Assembly (NCBI GenBank): GCA_910890315.1
Contig: CAJVGD010000002.1
Span: 1,736,001-1,800,000 of the forward strand
DNA: 64,000 nt
Direction: 5' to 3'
From: Serendipita indica DSM 11827
Lineage: Eukaryota; Basidiomycota; Agaricomycetes; Sebacinales; Serendipitaceae
Shown here piece after piece: positions 23,887 to 33,956 of this stretch. The number at the start of each line of letters is the position of its first letter. The first letter of the stretch is position 1. A model generated the notes under the pieces. That model worked only from the letters and a program-made list of their open reading frames with translations, made no database searches and was not told the DNA's origin. A program made the position numbers and the translations under genes.

Positions 23887-25578
23887 TCAGGAATTATTAC
23901 CCACGATTGCCTCTTTGACCTCTTCATTGGCCACCATTCCGACGATGCGGGCTTGCTCGGCCACATCCTTGAGCACACCAAGGACTTCTCCATTGCCCCT
24001 GAGGAAGCCAAACTCGTGGTATGTTAGTCCCCTCTCTTTTGAGAATTCTTTGACGAGCATGCTTGCTTTGCGCAAATTGTGTCGCGGTAGTCGCGGGAAT
24101 AGATGGTGCGTGACTTGTAAATGGAGACCACCGTGAACAAATGCGAGCGAGTCGGGACAGATAACGTCTGTTGTCGTGCGAAGCTGACGGGCGACAAATG
24201 ATTCGGATGGCCCAAGATCTTGAGTTGACCGAGAGAAATGAGAGAGTACGATCTAGACCATATCAGACAAAATTGATACAAGATTGGTAGATCTCACCTG
24301 AACATGCAAAGGACTAGGCACCATATGGCTGATCAGAACAAAGCCGAGGATTTGCTTCCAATTGCCGATGTGCACCAAAAGAGCGCTATACCACGTCCAA
24401 AAGAGCGCAATAAATGTAAGCTCGAGCCAAAATGTCCACTTTCCACCTCGTGCACGCTTGCCGTCAAACGCGCGCTTGTATAGGAATCCATAAGAGTTCG
24501 CATAGAGATTGAAGCGAGCAAAGGACATGATGATGTAGTAGAGTTGATGTTGGAACTTGAGGACGATGTTGGCAAACGCGTCGAAGACCATGATTCGGCG
24601 ATAATATGAGGAATAAAGATTGCTGAGGAATGACTTGGAGATTGCAAAAAAAGGCATGTGTTGGATATCTGGGTCGTGAGTTGGATGGTTCGTCACAACT
24701 AGAGTTGAACAAATCAGCCTTCGTAAGACCTAACAGCAAAGATACTCACGGTGATGAATGTTATGGTTATCTACCCACCACCCGATACTCAACCCACCAC
24801 AAAAGTCGGCGATAAACGTTCCAATGATCCGGTCAAAAACCCAGTTGTGGGTAACGCCCATATGCCCCAAGTCGTGTGCCGTAAACGTGAGTTGATGCCA
24901 TACCAGGCCAAGGAAAAAGGCACTGGTCATGTACCACCCATGCATAAACGCAAAAGCAGACAGGGCGGCTCCGAGGAGATACCTGGCCACCTCGGGACCG
25001 TAGCCGGTCAAGTACGGCGTTTGGTATAAATCCGCGTCTATGATCCTCTGATGAAGTTCGCGATAGGATTTAGAGTGCTCCGTTTGCTCGTCAAGACGGA
25101 TGGAAGGCGGAGGTGGGGGAGCCTGAAGACTCTCTAGCGTCGGCGCGCTCCCTTTTTCCTTTGCATCCACACCAACGAGAAGAATCTCGGAAGAGAGCAA
25201 CGACCCGTCATGTTCCTGCGTGCGCACGTTGGCCTCGCGCACCCATGCTCCCTCCTTTGAACGATACATCCATCCATTGGCAACAGGGGGCGTGAGGGGT
25301 TCCCATGAGCCAGATTTATTCAACTCAACTCTCCCAACAAGGTAGTTTTTGACTTTGCTCGCCATGGTCGGCTCGGCGTGAAACGCCTCGATTTCGTCCG
25401 TCGCATCGCGGCCGACAAAGTGTAAGATGGCTAATGCACCTCCTGGGTGTGCTTGTAGCCATGAATGTGGTATTTTGAGTAGCTGGCCGCGGTAAATGAC
25501 CAGGTTCTCTCCTTGGACGATCCTTTCCGCAATTTCCTGGCGTGTCCAGACGGTTGTTCTGCCATTTGGAACCACCAT
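23887..25578 (-). CDS. Cytochrome b5-fused delta-8 sphingolipid-type fatty acid desaturase
   Basis: Membrane di-iron desaturase of the ER, probably acting on the long-chain base of glucosylceramides. The N-terminal cytochrome b5 domain has the heme motif HPGG (PHSWLQAHPGGALAILHFVG) followed by DEIEAFH. After a variable linker come membrane segments and the three His boxes: HDLGH, HNIHH and a C-terminal QVTHHLFP, in which Gln replaces the first His as in front-end desaturases. The start MVVPNGRTTVW is at ATG 25578 and the stop TGA at 23889-23887. Two or three introns lie between the second and third His boxes. A b5-fused delta-5/6 acyl desaturase is the alternative; the overall pattern favours the sphingolipid type. 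Confidence 0.87.
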
Positions 25579-26043
25579 GTCGTCGTTTAATATCTTAATT
25601 TTTGTAATTTACGGAGCAGCCAAGCAAGCCACGTCGCCAAATTTCGCAAACGTGGAGTGGGACGAGGAGACGAAGGGTCGGGTCGCGGCCAACCCAGCTC
25701 GCTCCTCTCCAAATTCTCGCAGTCTGGCCTGTCAATTGCAGATCGAATCAATCGTATTCCAAATATCCAGGACACGAAAGACGAATACAGTTGCTAAGTC
25801 TGCAAAGCCCAAAACTCCTAGAGCAAACAAGGACAGAGCCAAACAAGCAGAGGGAGAAGAATCCAAAAACCAGTGAATTACATGCCACAGAAGAAAGAGA
25901 AATGCTACAACGCATAATGAGGAAGAAGATGCAAGAGTCCCTGAACTTGTATGGATGCGAGTCAATGCTAATCACGATCCCTGATGATGAAGAAAATATG
26001 CAAAATGTGGCATGCAAAGAAAGCACAAATTTTGCCGCTAGAG
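25579..26043. other. Intergenic: desaturase promoter and phosphatase 3' flank
   Basis: About 465 bp. Plus-strand open frames here have no coding features and overlap the phosphatase 3' end. No gene is supported. Confidence 0.45.
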
Positions 26044-28366
26044 TTATTGGTCACCAAACAAGCCTCGTGCGTCAACGCGCGCCGTTGCTGTCGTTGGCGT
26101 GACGGCAGAGAGCCCAATCCAACTCTTACGACTGTCTGTCCGCTTCCTGAACAGACCAGCTCGTGGCGTCTGAATTCCGAGACCGAAGCTCGGAGTCAAC
26201 AGTGGTGTCGAAGTAATGGTTACAGTCGAAGGAGTGCTGACTCCTCGAGTACGTGGCGAAGGGGGGAAGACGAAGAGAGTCTGAGAGGCTGATGGGGTTG
26301 GTGTTACGCCTACCGTAGGTGTCTTCCCTGAAGAAAAGGCGGCTAGCGCCGTCTTGACAGGGAATGGGACCATGGACGATATCCTCTGGGAGAGACGTCG
26401 GGTACGCGAAGCGGAAGGAGTAACCGCAGATTGAGTAGGTGCGCTCGATGAAACTTTGGCCGTCTCTTGCGAGCGAGACTCATCGTCTGCGACGACCTGC
26501 ACCAAAGGGAACGGTACAACCGTGGATACGCTCAGCGGGGGAGGTCGGCGCTTCTCCTTCTTGGTAGCCGTCTCCTTAGGACGCTCTTCAACGGGTGATG
26601 GAATGGTGGGCAGAATGTCATTCTGAATGCCGCTGCGAGGACGGGAAGAGGAGGGTGGTTGCCGAGTGACCATGAACGTCTGCCGATAGGCAGAAGCAGA
26701 AGGTGGACATGTAGGAGTTCCAAACGAGGTCTTTGTCGCTGGTGCTGATGGAGGCGGCAAATTCGACTTTTGCTGACGATCCCGCGTGCCAAACCGTTGT
26801 TCGTCCGTGAGGCCAAAGCAATGCGTGTCCTCATCGGTAGCGTCTGTATCGGGGGTCGTCACCTTTTCCGGATCTCGATGTTCGAATTCTTCTTCTTCCT
26901 CGAGAATGTCCTCGGAGACTATGCTAACCGAGCTCCGAGAGGTCACGCTGCTGCCCATTGAAGTCGCACGACTCCGATTGTACACGCCTGAGCCATAGCG
27001 AGTCCGCCATGGCGCACCGTTACCAACAGCGCCGGTGAAGCCGGTTGCATTAGTCGAATTCGAGTGAGATGATGCCAAGGAGAGTTTTCGTGCCCTTCGT
27101 TCCTCCATCTCACGATCCAGCTCTTTTGCCTCTCGTAAAATTTCCTGGCTTTCTGGTTCAGGCGAGTCCATTGCTAGGCGACGGCGTTCCCACTCCTCAT
27201 CCTCGGAGGCGCCCTTGGACGACGGTGTCGGAGAATCACCACCCTTGAGTGCGCGTTCGTAGTCGAGTAATTGATAGATCAAGCTGGATAATAATGTGAG
27301 TCATGGTTACGAGGAGGCGATCGAATGTTACATACGACATATTCGGCCCGATCGTGTTGCTCCTTTGCTGGACGTAGTCATATGCAGCCTGCATTCCTTT
27401 GCCGTTGAGAGCCAAAACCTCTGGCGGAACAGATGGACCGCCTTGAGAGGCGGCGCGCATCACATAGGCAATTGTCATGGTAGCCGATCTCGATACACCA
27501 CATTGACAGCTACATCAAGGGTGAGAAGACGTCGAAAGTTATGTCAAAAAAACAACTGCGTACTGAATCAATACGCCTTCACGTCGAGCCAGGGCGGCGT
27601 CGACAAAGGCAAAGCCCTCTGCGAATCCGGTGCGCACAAGGTCGGCCTGGCCATGCGACCAGGGCAGCTTGAGATAATGCATCGGAGGTCTGCCAGAAGG
27701 CAAATGAGCGGGTTGGTACGTTTGCGCGTGTCGTGATGATTCGTGGAGGGTGATGGCGGATGCCGTATTGCGACGAGCGGGAGGGGCAGGGTGCGATGAG
27801 TCGAATGAAATGACGACTTCTTTTGCGACGTTGAGAATTGAGCGGATACCACGCTTGATGAGTTCTGGCCAGTCGCGAGCGTTGTCCTCTGAGCCCAGCC
27901 AGATTCCAGGCATAATCTCAATAGGACCATCTTGATACGCGGACGTTGCAGCATCTCCCTCGTCGTTTCTACGGAGGATACTGGAGACGCTAGCGCCGGG
28001 CAAGGAAGCCACCGAGGCCCTCCTGTGCTGCGGTGGAGCAGAGGCTTTGGGATCGGCCGGCTGCGAGAGGGTGGCTGCTAGCGGAGCAGGGCTCTGGGTT
28101 GGTGCATTTGAGATGCTGAGCGAGAGACGCTTGACATTACGATTGCCCGAGGGTTTTCGCTCGTGGCCAGCAGGCTTGGACATGATGGAAGTCGCACCCT
28201 CGGGCTGTGGCACTGGCCTGGCGTTAGCTTGAGCGGCATCGTCTGCGTCTGCAACTGCAACGACAATGGAAGAAGATGGGAAAGGCTGCGAGGCGAGCTG
28301 GAGAGGCGCTGGGGGTCCTCGTTTGCGGGATGATGTCTGCTGAGAAGTGGATGCGTTGTTGGACAT
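26044..28366 (-). CDS. Dual-specificity protein phosphatase with long disordered tail
   Basis: Cysteine-dependent phosphatase. A Ser/Pro-rich N-terminus of about 150 residues (MSNNASTSQQTSSRKRG) precedes the catalytic domain: MPGIWLGSEDNARDW, IRSILNVAKEVV, MHYLKLPWSHGQ, FAFVDAALARREGVLI. The active-site loop is assembled over a GT-AG intron as HCQCGVSRSAT, giving the full HCx5R(S/T) signature. It continues MTIAYVMRAA and NTIGPNMSLIYQLLDYE. About 400 residues of Ser/Pro/Arg-rich, probably disordered sequence follow, including an acidic stretch (ILEEEEEFE), to the stop at 26046-26044. The tail suggests regulation by phosphorylation; the substrate (a MAP kinase is typical) is unknown. Confidence 0.87.
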
Positions 28367-29168
28367 TTGCTACAGTCGGAAAATTCAGGAAAAAACGGCC
28401 AGCCGTTTCACAGTATAGATTTTGATGTAGAAGTGGATGTAGAAAGCGTCAAAAGGCGGAGAATGATCAACCGCAATCGACGCGCTGAACGCTGCGCTTG
28501 TGGACGAGAGTTCGTGAGAACTGAAGGGCGTGAAAGTAGTCGGAAAGCTGGAGGGTTTAGAGTCCACGACGATCCTGAGGCAGCGACAGCGGACGGGCTT
28601 GTTGGCTGCAGATACGGTCAGGTCGAAGTTTGGATGACGGCCAACCTCGAGAGTTGGCAGCCATGGTATAAAAAAAAAAAGAAAGGGAAAGGGGCAATCA
28701 CAAATGTCCGGTAGAAAGCGTGGCAACACAGAAATCATCCGAATTCTCACAGACATCAGCAATCTCTCCCTGAGCAATGCCCCCCGAAAATGGCTGCGCA
28801 CTCCATCCGAGATTACATGCATTATGTGTAGAAATCGTACGAGAGTAAATACAACTTCAAACTCCGCGTTAAAAAAAGGTAAAAGAGAAGGCGCTCAGGG
28901 GTGCTGAGAACAGAAAAATTGGTCAAGGTAACATATGTGAGGTCGAAACACGGAATTCTCTAGTAAAAGGCGAGAGAATTGTACGGTCTGCTCCAACCTC
29001 AGTTACCATCTTGAAATACCCAGAGATGGATCGCCGAATGCTCATCTTTATTCTCATTTTTCACGTCTGCTCAACCATCAGGATTGCGATAATGCCCGCA
29101 AATACTTGGATATTTCCTGGACTTTAATCTAGAGATCCTTGAGAGTGTATATTGATGGCAAAGTAAGG
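28367..29168. other. Intergenic: phosphatase promoter and Ngl2-like 3' flank
   Basis: About 800 bp without a supported gene. It contains an A-run at about 28669-28680 after GGTAT. Short frames on both strands lack coding character. Confidence 0.45.
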
Positions 29169-30949
29169 CTACGAGGTCTGTTCCACCTTGGCTGACTCGC
29201 CAAATGCGAGCGTCGCTCCGAGTGAGATATGATCCGACCCACACACGTTGCGTTTCGGAAGACCCGGGTCCATATCCGCCTTCTTGTGTGGGGGGAGTAT
29301 CGCCTCAACGGTTGCCGTCCGGTTGCGAGGCATCGCCAAAAAGATGTAATCTGGCATAAATGAAGGGCCGCATGGAGTCGTTAGCCTCGTAAATGACGGT
29401 TTGATGTGTACGCACCTAATTTCGACTTCCAATAATGTGTGTAACTCGTGAAAGATGGCTCGTTCGATCCACGTCTTCCTTGTATCGTCGAGGCCCGACC
29501 GTCGGTTTCGATCAGATGAGTGGGAAGAAGAGGCATCGATTCGTCATAAACGCTCCGAAGCGGCAACATCCCCGATGACCTATACAGCCTTTAAGCACGC
29601 ATTCTGCTCATGGGCTTGACAACGTACTCGTGCAGCGCCCGTAACTCTTCCAGAGTCATTAAGCCATCCTCTTCTCGGCAGGGCCTCGAGTTGGTGATCA
29701 CTCGGTCAGGATCATTTTGTTCTCCACCGCCACCGCCTTCTTCGTCGTCCTGGACCTCTTGGTGAAGCTGTGTTGTCGGGACATAATCAATTGTTGGATC
29801 GACTGAAACGTGCACGACACGGGAGGCACTGAACATTTTTTCTTGGGAAGCCGTGACGGATTCCCCGACCATCGTAGAATATGTCACGTCGTCGGGTGTA
29901 AGGTTAAGGTCTACAACAGTTAGGCCTTGATAGCTCGATACATTTCGACTTACCGCCTGCAATAATGCATGGCCAATCCTCAAGCTCGAGTTCCTTCTTG
30001 AAATGTGCAATCGACCTCAGAAGGAGTCCTACTTGTCTACGGACGTGAGCCTTGGCCAAAATTCTAAGAGATGTATTACCTGAAGCGCTCATAAACGTAT
30101 CTAAGCGGTCATTAGCTTCCTTCGGGGAGCGGCGACACACTCACGCAGGGTGCCAGAAGAGATGCGTGGTGGCGAATATATATCCTGCTCCAGGATCATT
30201 CTTTCGCTTGATAGCAGCGATTAACCCTATGTTCTTTGTCACTCTACTCATCCCTCTTCTCCAAAGCTGGGCGGTCGCATCGTCCATGCCCTCTAATGAT
30301 CCTTGACGCACGTCCTCCTCATCGTAGTATACCACGCGATGAGACACCTCTTCAAGTAGATCTTTGCGTAGCAGCATCATGCATCCGTGGGCCTTGTTGC
30401 GACCAGCGGCATAGATGTGGGTGTAGCGAGAAGACACGGCTGGTAAGAGTTCGTCTAGCCTGTCCGCCTCTTGTAGACATAGTATATCTGCGTCGTATGT
30501 CATAATCTCTGTAGAAAGCATAGGGCCTCGAGTGCCAAACTGGGAGCGTTAGGACGATGAATTCCTTGGACCAGTTGCTCACTTTCAATGCGTCGCTTTT
30601 AGGAAACAGTTCACGTCCTATACGTCGTCAACATTTGAAGAAGGCGAAAAGATTGTCACTTGCGTATTAGGGACTGAGCGAGCACCTAACGAATGGGATG
30701 AGCTTTGATCAGGTTCCGAAAAAGATGACGCACATTCCATGTCATGACTGATAGCTTAAACGAATTTTGGTCCGGCTCTCGGATGTTGGTCCATTCCCGT
30801 CGTAAGATGTAGCCAGGCTCATCCCATTTCGGGCCCTGCTTGTCGGTGGATGCAAGAGCTGCTCGTTTCGCTTTTTGTTCGCGTCTTGCAGCTTGCAGAG
30901 CTTGCTGCTCGGGTGTCAACTGATACGGCGCCTTTGGCTTTGGTGGCAT
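29169..30949 (-). CDS. Ngl2/Angel-like RNA exonuclease (EEP family)
   Basis: Mg-dependent exonuclease of the endonuclease/exonuclease/phosphatase fold, the CCR4-related group; yeast Ngl2 trims the 3' end of 5.8S rRNA. The start MPPKPKAPYQLTPEQQAL is followed by a Lys/Arg/Ala-rich helix as in Ngl2. Then come FKLSVMTWNVR, DADILCLQEADR (Glu metal ligand), the RNKAHGCMMLLRKD block, FATTHLFWHP (HLFW, conserved in the group), CIIAGDLNLTPDD (GDxN motif) and DYIFL...CGSDHISLGATL (terminal SDH). All catalytic blocks are present over several introns. The open frame extends 5' past the Met with a presequence-like stretch but no ATG. Its 5' end is partly duplicated at 33.6-33.8 kb. Confidence 0.88.
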
Positions 30950-31236
30950 AGAAAGTCGAACTGGGATAGATCTAATGAGGTTCGAATAATACTTCGAGGT
31001 GCCTGAACGCCGTGTAAGGTGTGCAAGACGGAGGAGAAGCGTGGTGGGTGACCGAGACAAAGAGGGGTTCAACCTTGTTCCTCACCACGTCTGTTGCCCG
31101 CACCCTCCCTCACCAGACAACCATCCAACAAGGCATCCAGTCGTATATCTACCTCTCTACTATTTTTTGACCGTCTTGGTGAACCATCGCTAGTGAGTGT
31201 CTTTGTTCCATTGGGCTCCCGGCATCAAATTTTAAT

Positions 31237-33044
31237 TTGCTCGTTTCTCCAGTGGAACCGTCTACGAACGTTTTCTTAGACAAAGACAGAGTCTTAAATC
31301 CATCTTTTCCTCTTACTGGCACGGCATCCATCGGGAATCCATCGATTTCGAGTTCAGACCCGTCTGGCGACGGTACTTCGATGCAGCTTACCTCTAGTGA
31401 TAGTGGTTTGAGCGACCTCTTGTCTGACCCAAACGCCATTCCACCCGCTTTTATGGTAACAGAACCAATCTCGAACGTTTATTATAAAGGACTCCCATCC
31501 CAACCTCGTCTTATCGGTACCACCAAACCCCAAGCGTTTGAATTCCCGATTGGGCCCGAAGCCTATGTAGACCCAAAGGAAATCAGAGTTCTGGCAATCA
31601 TCCCTTGGTGGCACATTGGGACGAGGTGGCCACAGCTCTCCGGAGCCGTCTAAACTCGTGGAAAGTCAACTGGACTAGCGTCGATGCCGTCAAAATCGCC
31701 TACGTCGAGGAAAAGCTCTCTGGCCCGGCCATTATTTGGATAGGCGTCATGCCTGGAACTCTCACTTTCGAGAAAGGTGCCGCCATTGCCGCGAACTGCC
31801 GTCCCATAGTCGATGCGTATGGTATCACCGACTATCACGTGGAGGTTAAAGAGTCACTCGTCGCAACACTGGGGAACAAATTCCTTGATCCTCTCCCTTT
31901 CAATCCCACGTTTATCCATCGTGAGCCGTTCACTGCCACTCTTGGCACTCCTATTGCCAGTCGAGTCATGTCGAAGGATGTCAACGAGGAGGAATGGGTC
32001 GAAGGATCGGGAGGTTTCTTCCTAAGCGCTGGAGGTCAAAATAAGAATATCTACCTCATAACAGCACGACACAACGTCCTGCCCGTTGGTGACGAAAATT
32101 TGGAATACGCGTATGAAGACGATACCAAGCCACGTAGGGATGTGATTGCTCTTGGCCCGATGGCCTTCAAGAGGAAGCTGGCAGTCATCGAGCACGCTAT
32201 TGCGACTCAACAAAGGGCGATTGATTATGCCAACGAAGATCTCCACTCTCTCTCTCGAAAGTGTGTGATTGATCCTGCGTCAAGTAAAGCGCGCCAAGTT
32301 GCACAGCAAGCGTTGGAAGAGGCGAAAGAGGCATTGGAGAAGCTCTAGGCACTACACCACGAGATTACGGTACATTGGAAGAACTCTGCGGATCGTTCTA
32401 TCGGTCACCTTGTCTGGGCACCCCCTATCGTACTCTCAACGGAGCCAAACCAATTTACCCTCGACATTGCAGTCATCCAGATTGATCCGGGAATGCTCGA
32501 TGCGGAAAATTATCTCGGAAACACAATCAACTTGAGCACTAATTGCACCCGCGATGAATTTCTGGACAAGGTGAAACTCAATCCTGGTAATCATCTACCC
32601 TTCCGATTTCCGCGCGGCTCCCTCTTCAAGCTAGAAGGCCAGGTCCCAGAACACGACGTACACAATTTACCTATGCTTGACAATAAAGGTGAACCATGTC
32701 TGGTTGTCTTCAAGAACGGCGCAAAGACCGGCATTACCGTCGGTAAAGCCAATGATGTCGCTTCATATACACGGGTATATCACCAAAACCTGTATCAAGA
32801 ATCCAGAAAGTGGGCGATCATTACCACTAACAAAAACTCTGGTTCTTTCTCCTGCAAAGGTGACTCTGGGTCGTGCGTCGCCGATGTCTATGGCCGCGTA
32901 GGTGGAATTCTTACATGTGGTACGACGTCTATTTTCAATGATAAGTGCGACGTGACCTATGTCACCCCCATATCGTTCATCATGAAAACACTCCGCGCCA
33001 ACCCGCTCTTCGGACAAGCCCGCCTTGAACCATCTCTCGTTTAG
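31237..33044 (+). pseudogene. Trypsin-like serine peptidase, copy 2 (frame-disrupted)
   Basis: Paralogue of the gene at 7.1-8.8 kb, in the opposite orientation. It has the same order: YYKGLPSQPRLIGTTKP, WTSVDAVKIAYVEEK, GPAIIWIGVMPGTL, then ITARHNVLP (His), a helical charged insertion, DIAVIQIDPG (Asp) and GDSGSCVADVYGRVGGI (Ser, complete GDSG). Relative to copy 1 there is a one-base loss near 31594 and an in-frame TAG at 32346-32348, so three open frames are needed to cover the family. It begins near 31237 without a convincing ATG; the true 5' end is unclear. The stop is near 33044. Calling it a pseudogene is inference; splicing around the breaks is possible but no good sites were seen. Confidence 0.65.
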
Positions 33045-33113
33045 GTCAAGCGAGTTGATCATGGACTTCTGAGATGATCATCCAAATAGTGTAGCATGTT
33101 TTACATTGTCTCC

Positions 33114-33410
33114 TTACAAGTCCACTGGCATTCGATACGCTATACGATGTCTATTCGCTATATATATGCAATATTGTTTGAACAATGATCTGACGAACTG
33201 ATATGTGAGCTCAAGCGAACCCATTACAACGCCAAAGAGAGTGTAGGCAGCCATCATCCAAAGACTAATGCCGTCGTAGCGTTCCAATGGCTTACACTTA
33301 CCTTCTGAGCCTGGGAACTTGAGTATTCCATACACTATGATAGACGCCTCGACATGGAACGGATGTCGGAGGAAGGGTTTGTATAAACGCTGGGTATGCC
33401 AGAAGCACAT
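33114..33410 (-). other. Small open frame with one hydrophobic segment
   Basis: 98 codons opposite to peptidase copy 2, with a membrane-like stretch (ISLWMMAAYTLFGVVMGSLE). No family recognised and no expression signals seen; it could equally be a chance frame. A short hydrophobic frame also sits near peptidase copy 1, but similarity between the two is not clear. Confidence 0.2.
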
Positions 33411-33639
33411 AAAAAGGCTGGGAGCGGATTGCCTTGCCTGTCGCCCTTATGTCCGAGTAGTATACCTCTGATGCCAACTGCCAATATGATTGTCAGGAGC
33501 CCAAAATATAAGGCTGTTCCCTTTTATACAGTCCTGCCGTGAAACAGTTTGGTGGATGTACTGCGGATCTGGCAAAGTGGTCCCCGTTTCGAATGTCCTG
33601 AAGCAGCCAATGCACACGTTCCATACGCTATCATCGTCT

Positions 33640-33800
33640 TTCTGAGCTTGCAGTGCCTGTTGCTCGGGTGTCAACTGGTCGGCGTCTGCTGGAAGCGAAA
33701 TGAGACCGATCCGAGGAGCGTCGAATGTGTCGAGTGGATATCCTGTAAATTCTGCAAGACGGCATGTCAGCGTGGCAAATGACCAAGACGGAGACAAGTC
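33640..33800 (-). repeat. Decayed duplicate of the Ngl2-like gene 5' end
   Basis: On the minus strand this region encodes DQLTPEQQALQAQ followed by a divergent sequence, matching YQLTPEQQALQAARREQ at the start of the ribonuclease gene. The match continues 5' through AGACGG...AGCGTGG and TGACC(G/A)AGAC, corresponding to about 30880-31060. The copies are clearly diverged. It probably records an old segmental duplication that now leaves peptidase copy 2 between the gene and its fragment. Confidence 0.7.
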
Positions 33801-33956
33801 CAAGTTACTTTTCTCGGCCAAATGACAAGGGCCCGCCATCATCACTTGAACCGCACCTACATCTGCCGCTCGCTGCTCACTCGCCAGAACATCGTTCAGA
33901 GCGACTGTAAACCTTCTTTCAGCAGCAACATCGACCTCAAACACCCTACAAATCAA

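Noticed and set aside
25791-26102. Plus-strand frame between desaturase and phosphatase
   Set aside because: Overlaps the phosphatase 3' coding end and has no recognisable features.
28669-28730. A-run as the tail of a retrocopy or SINE
   Set aside because: No source sequence, no flanking duplication; probably simple intergenic A-rich DNA.
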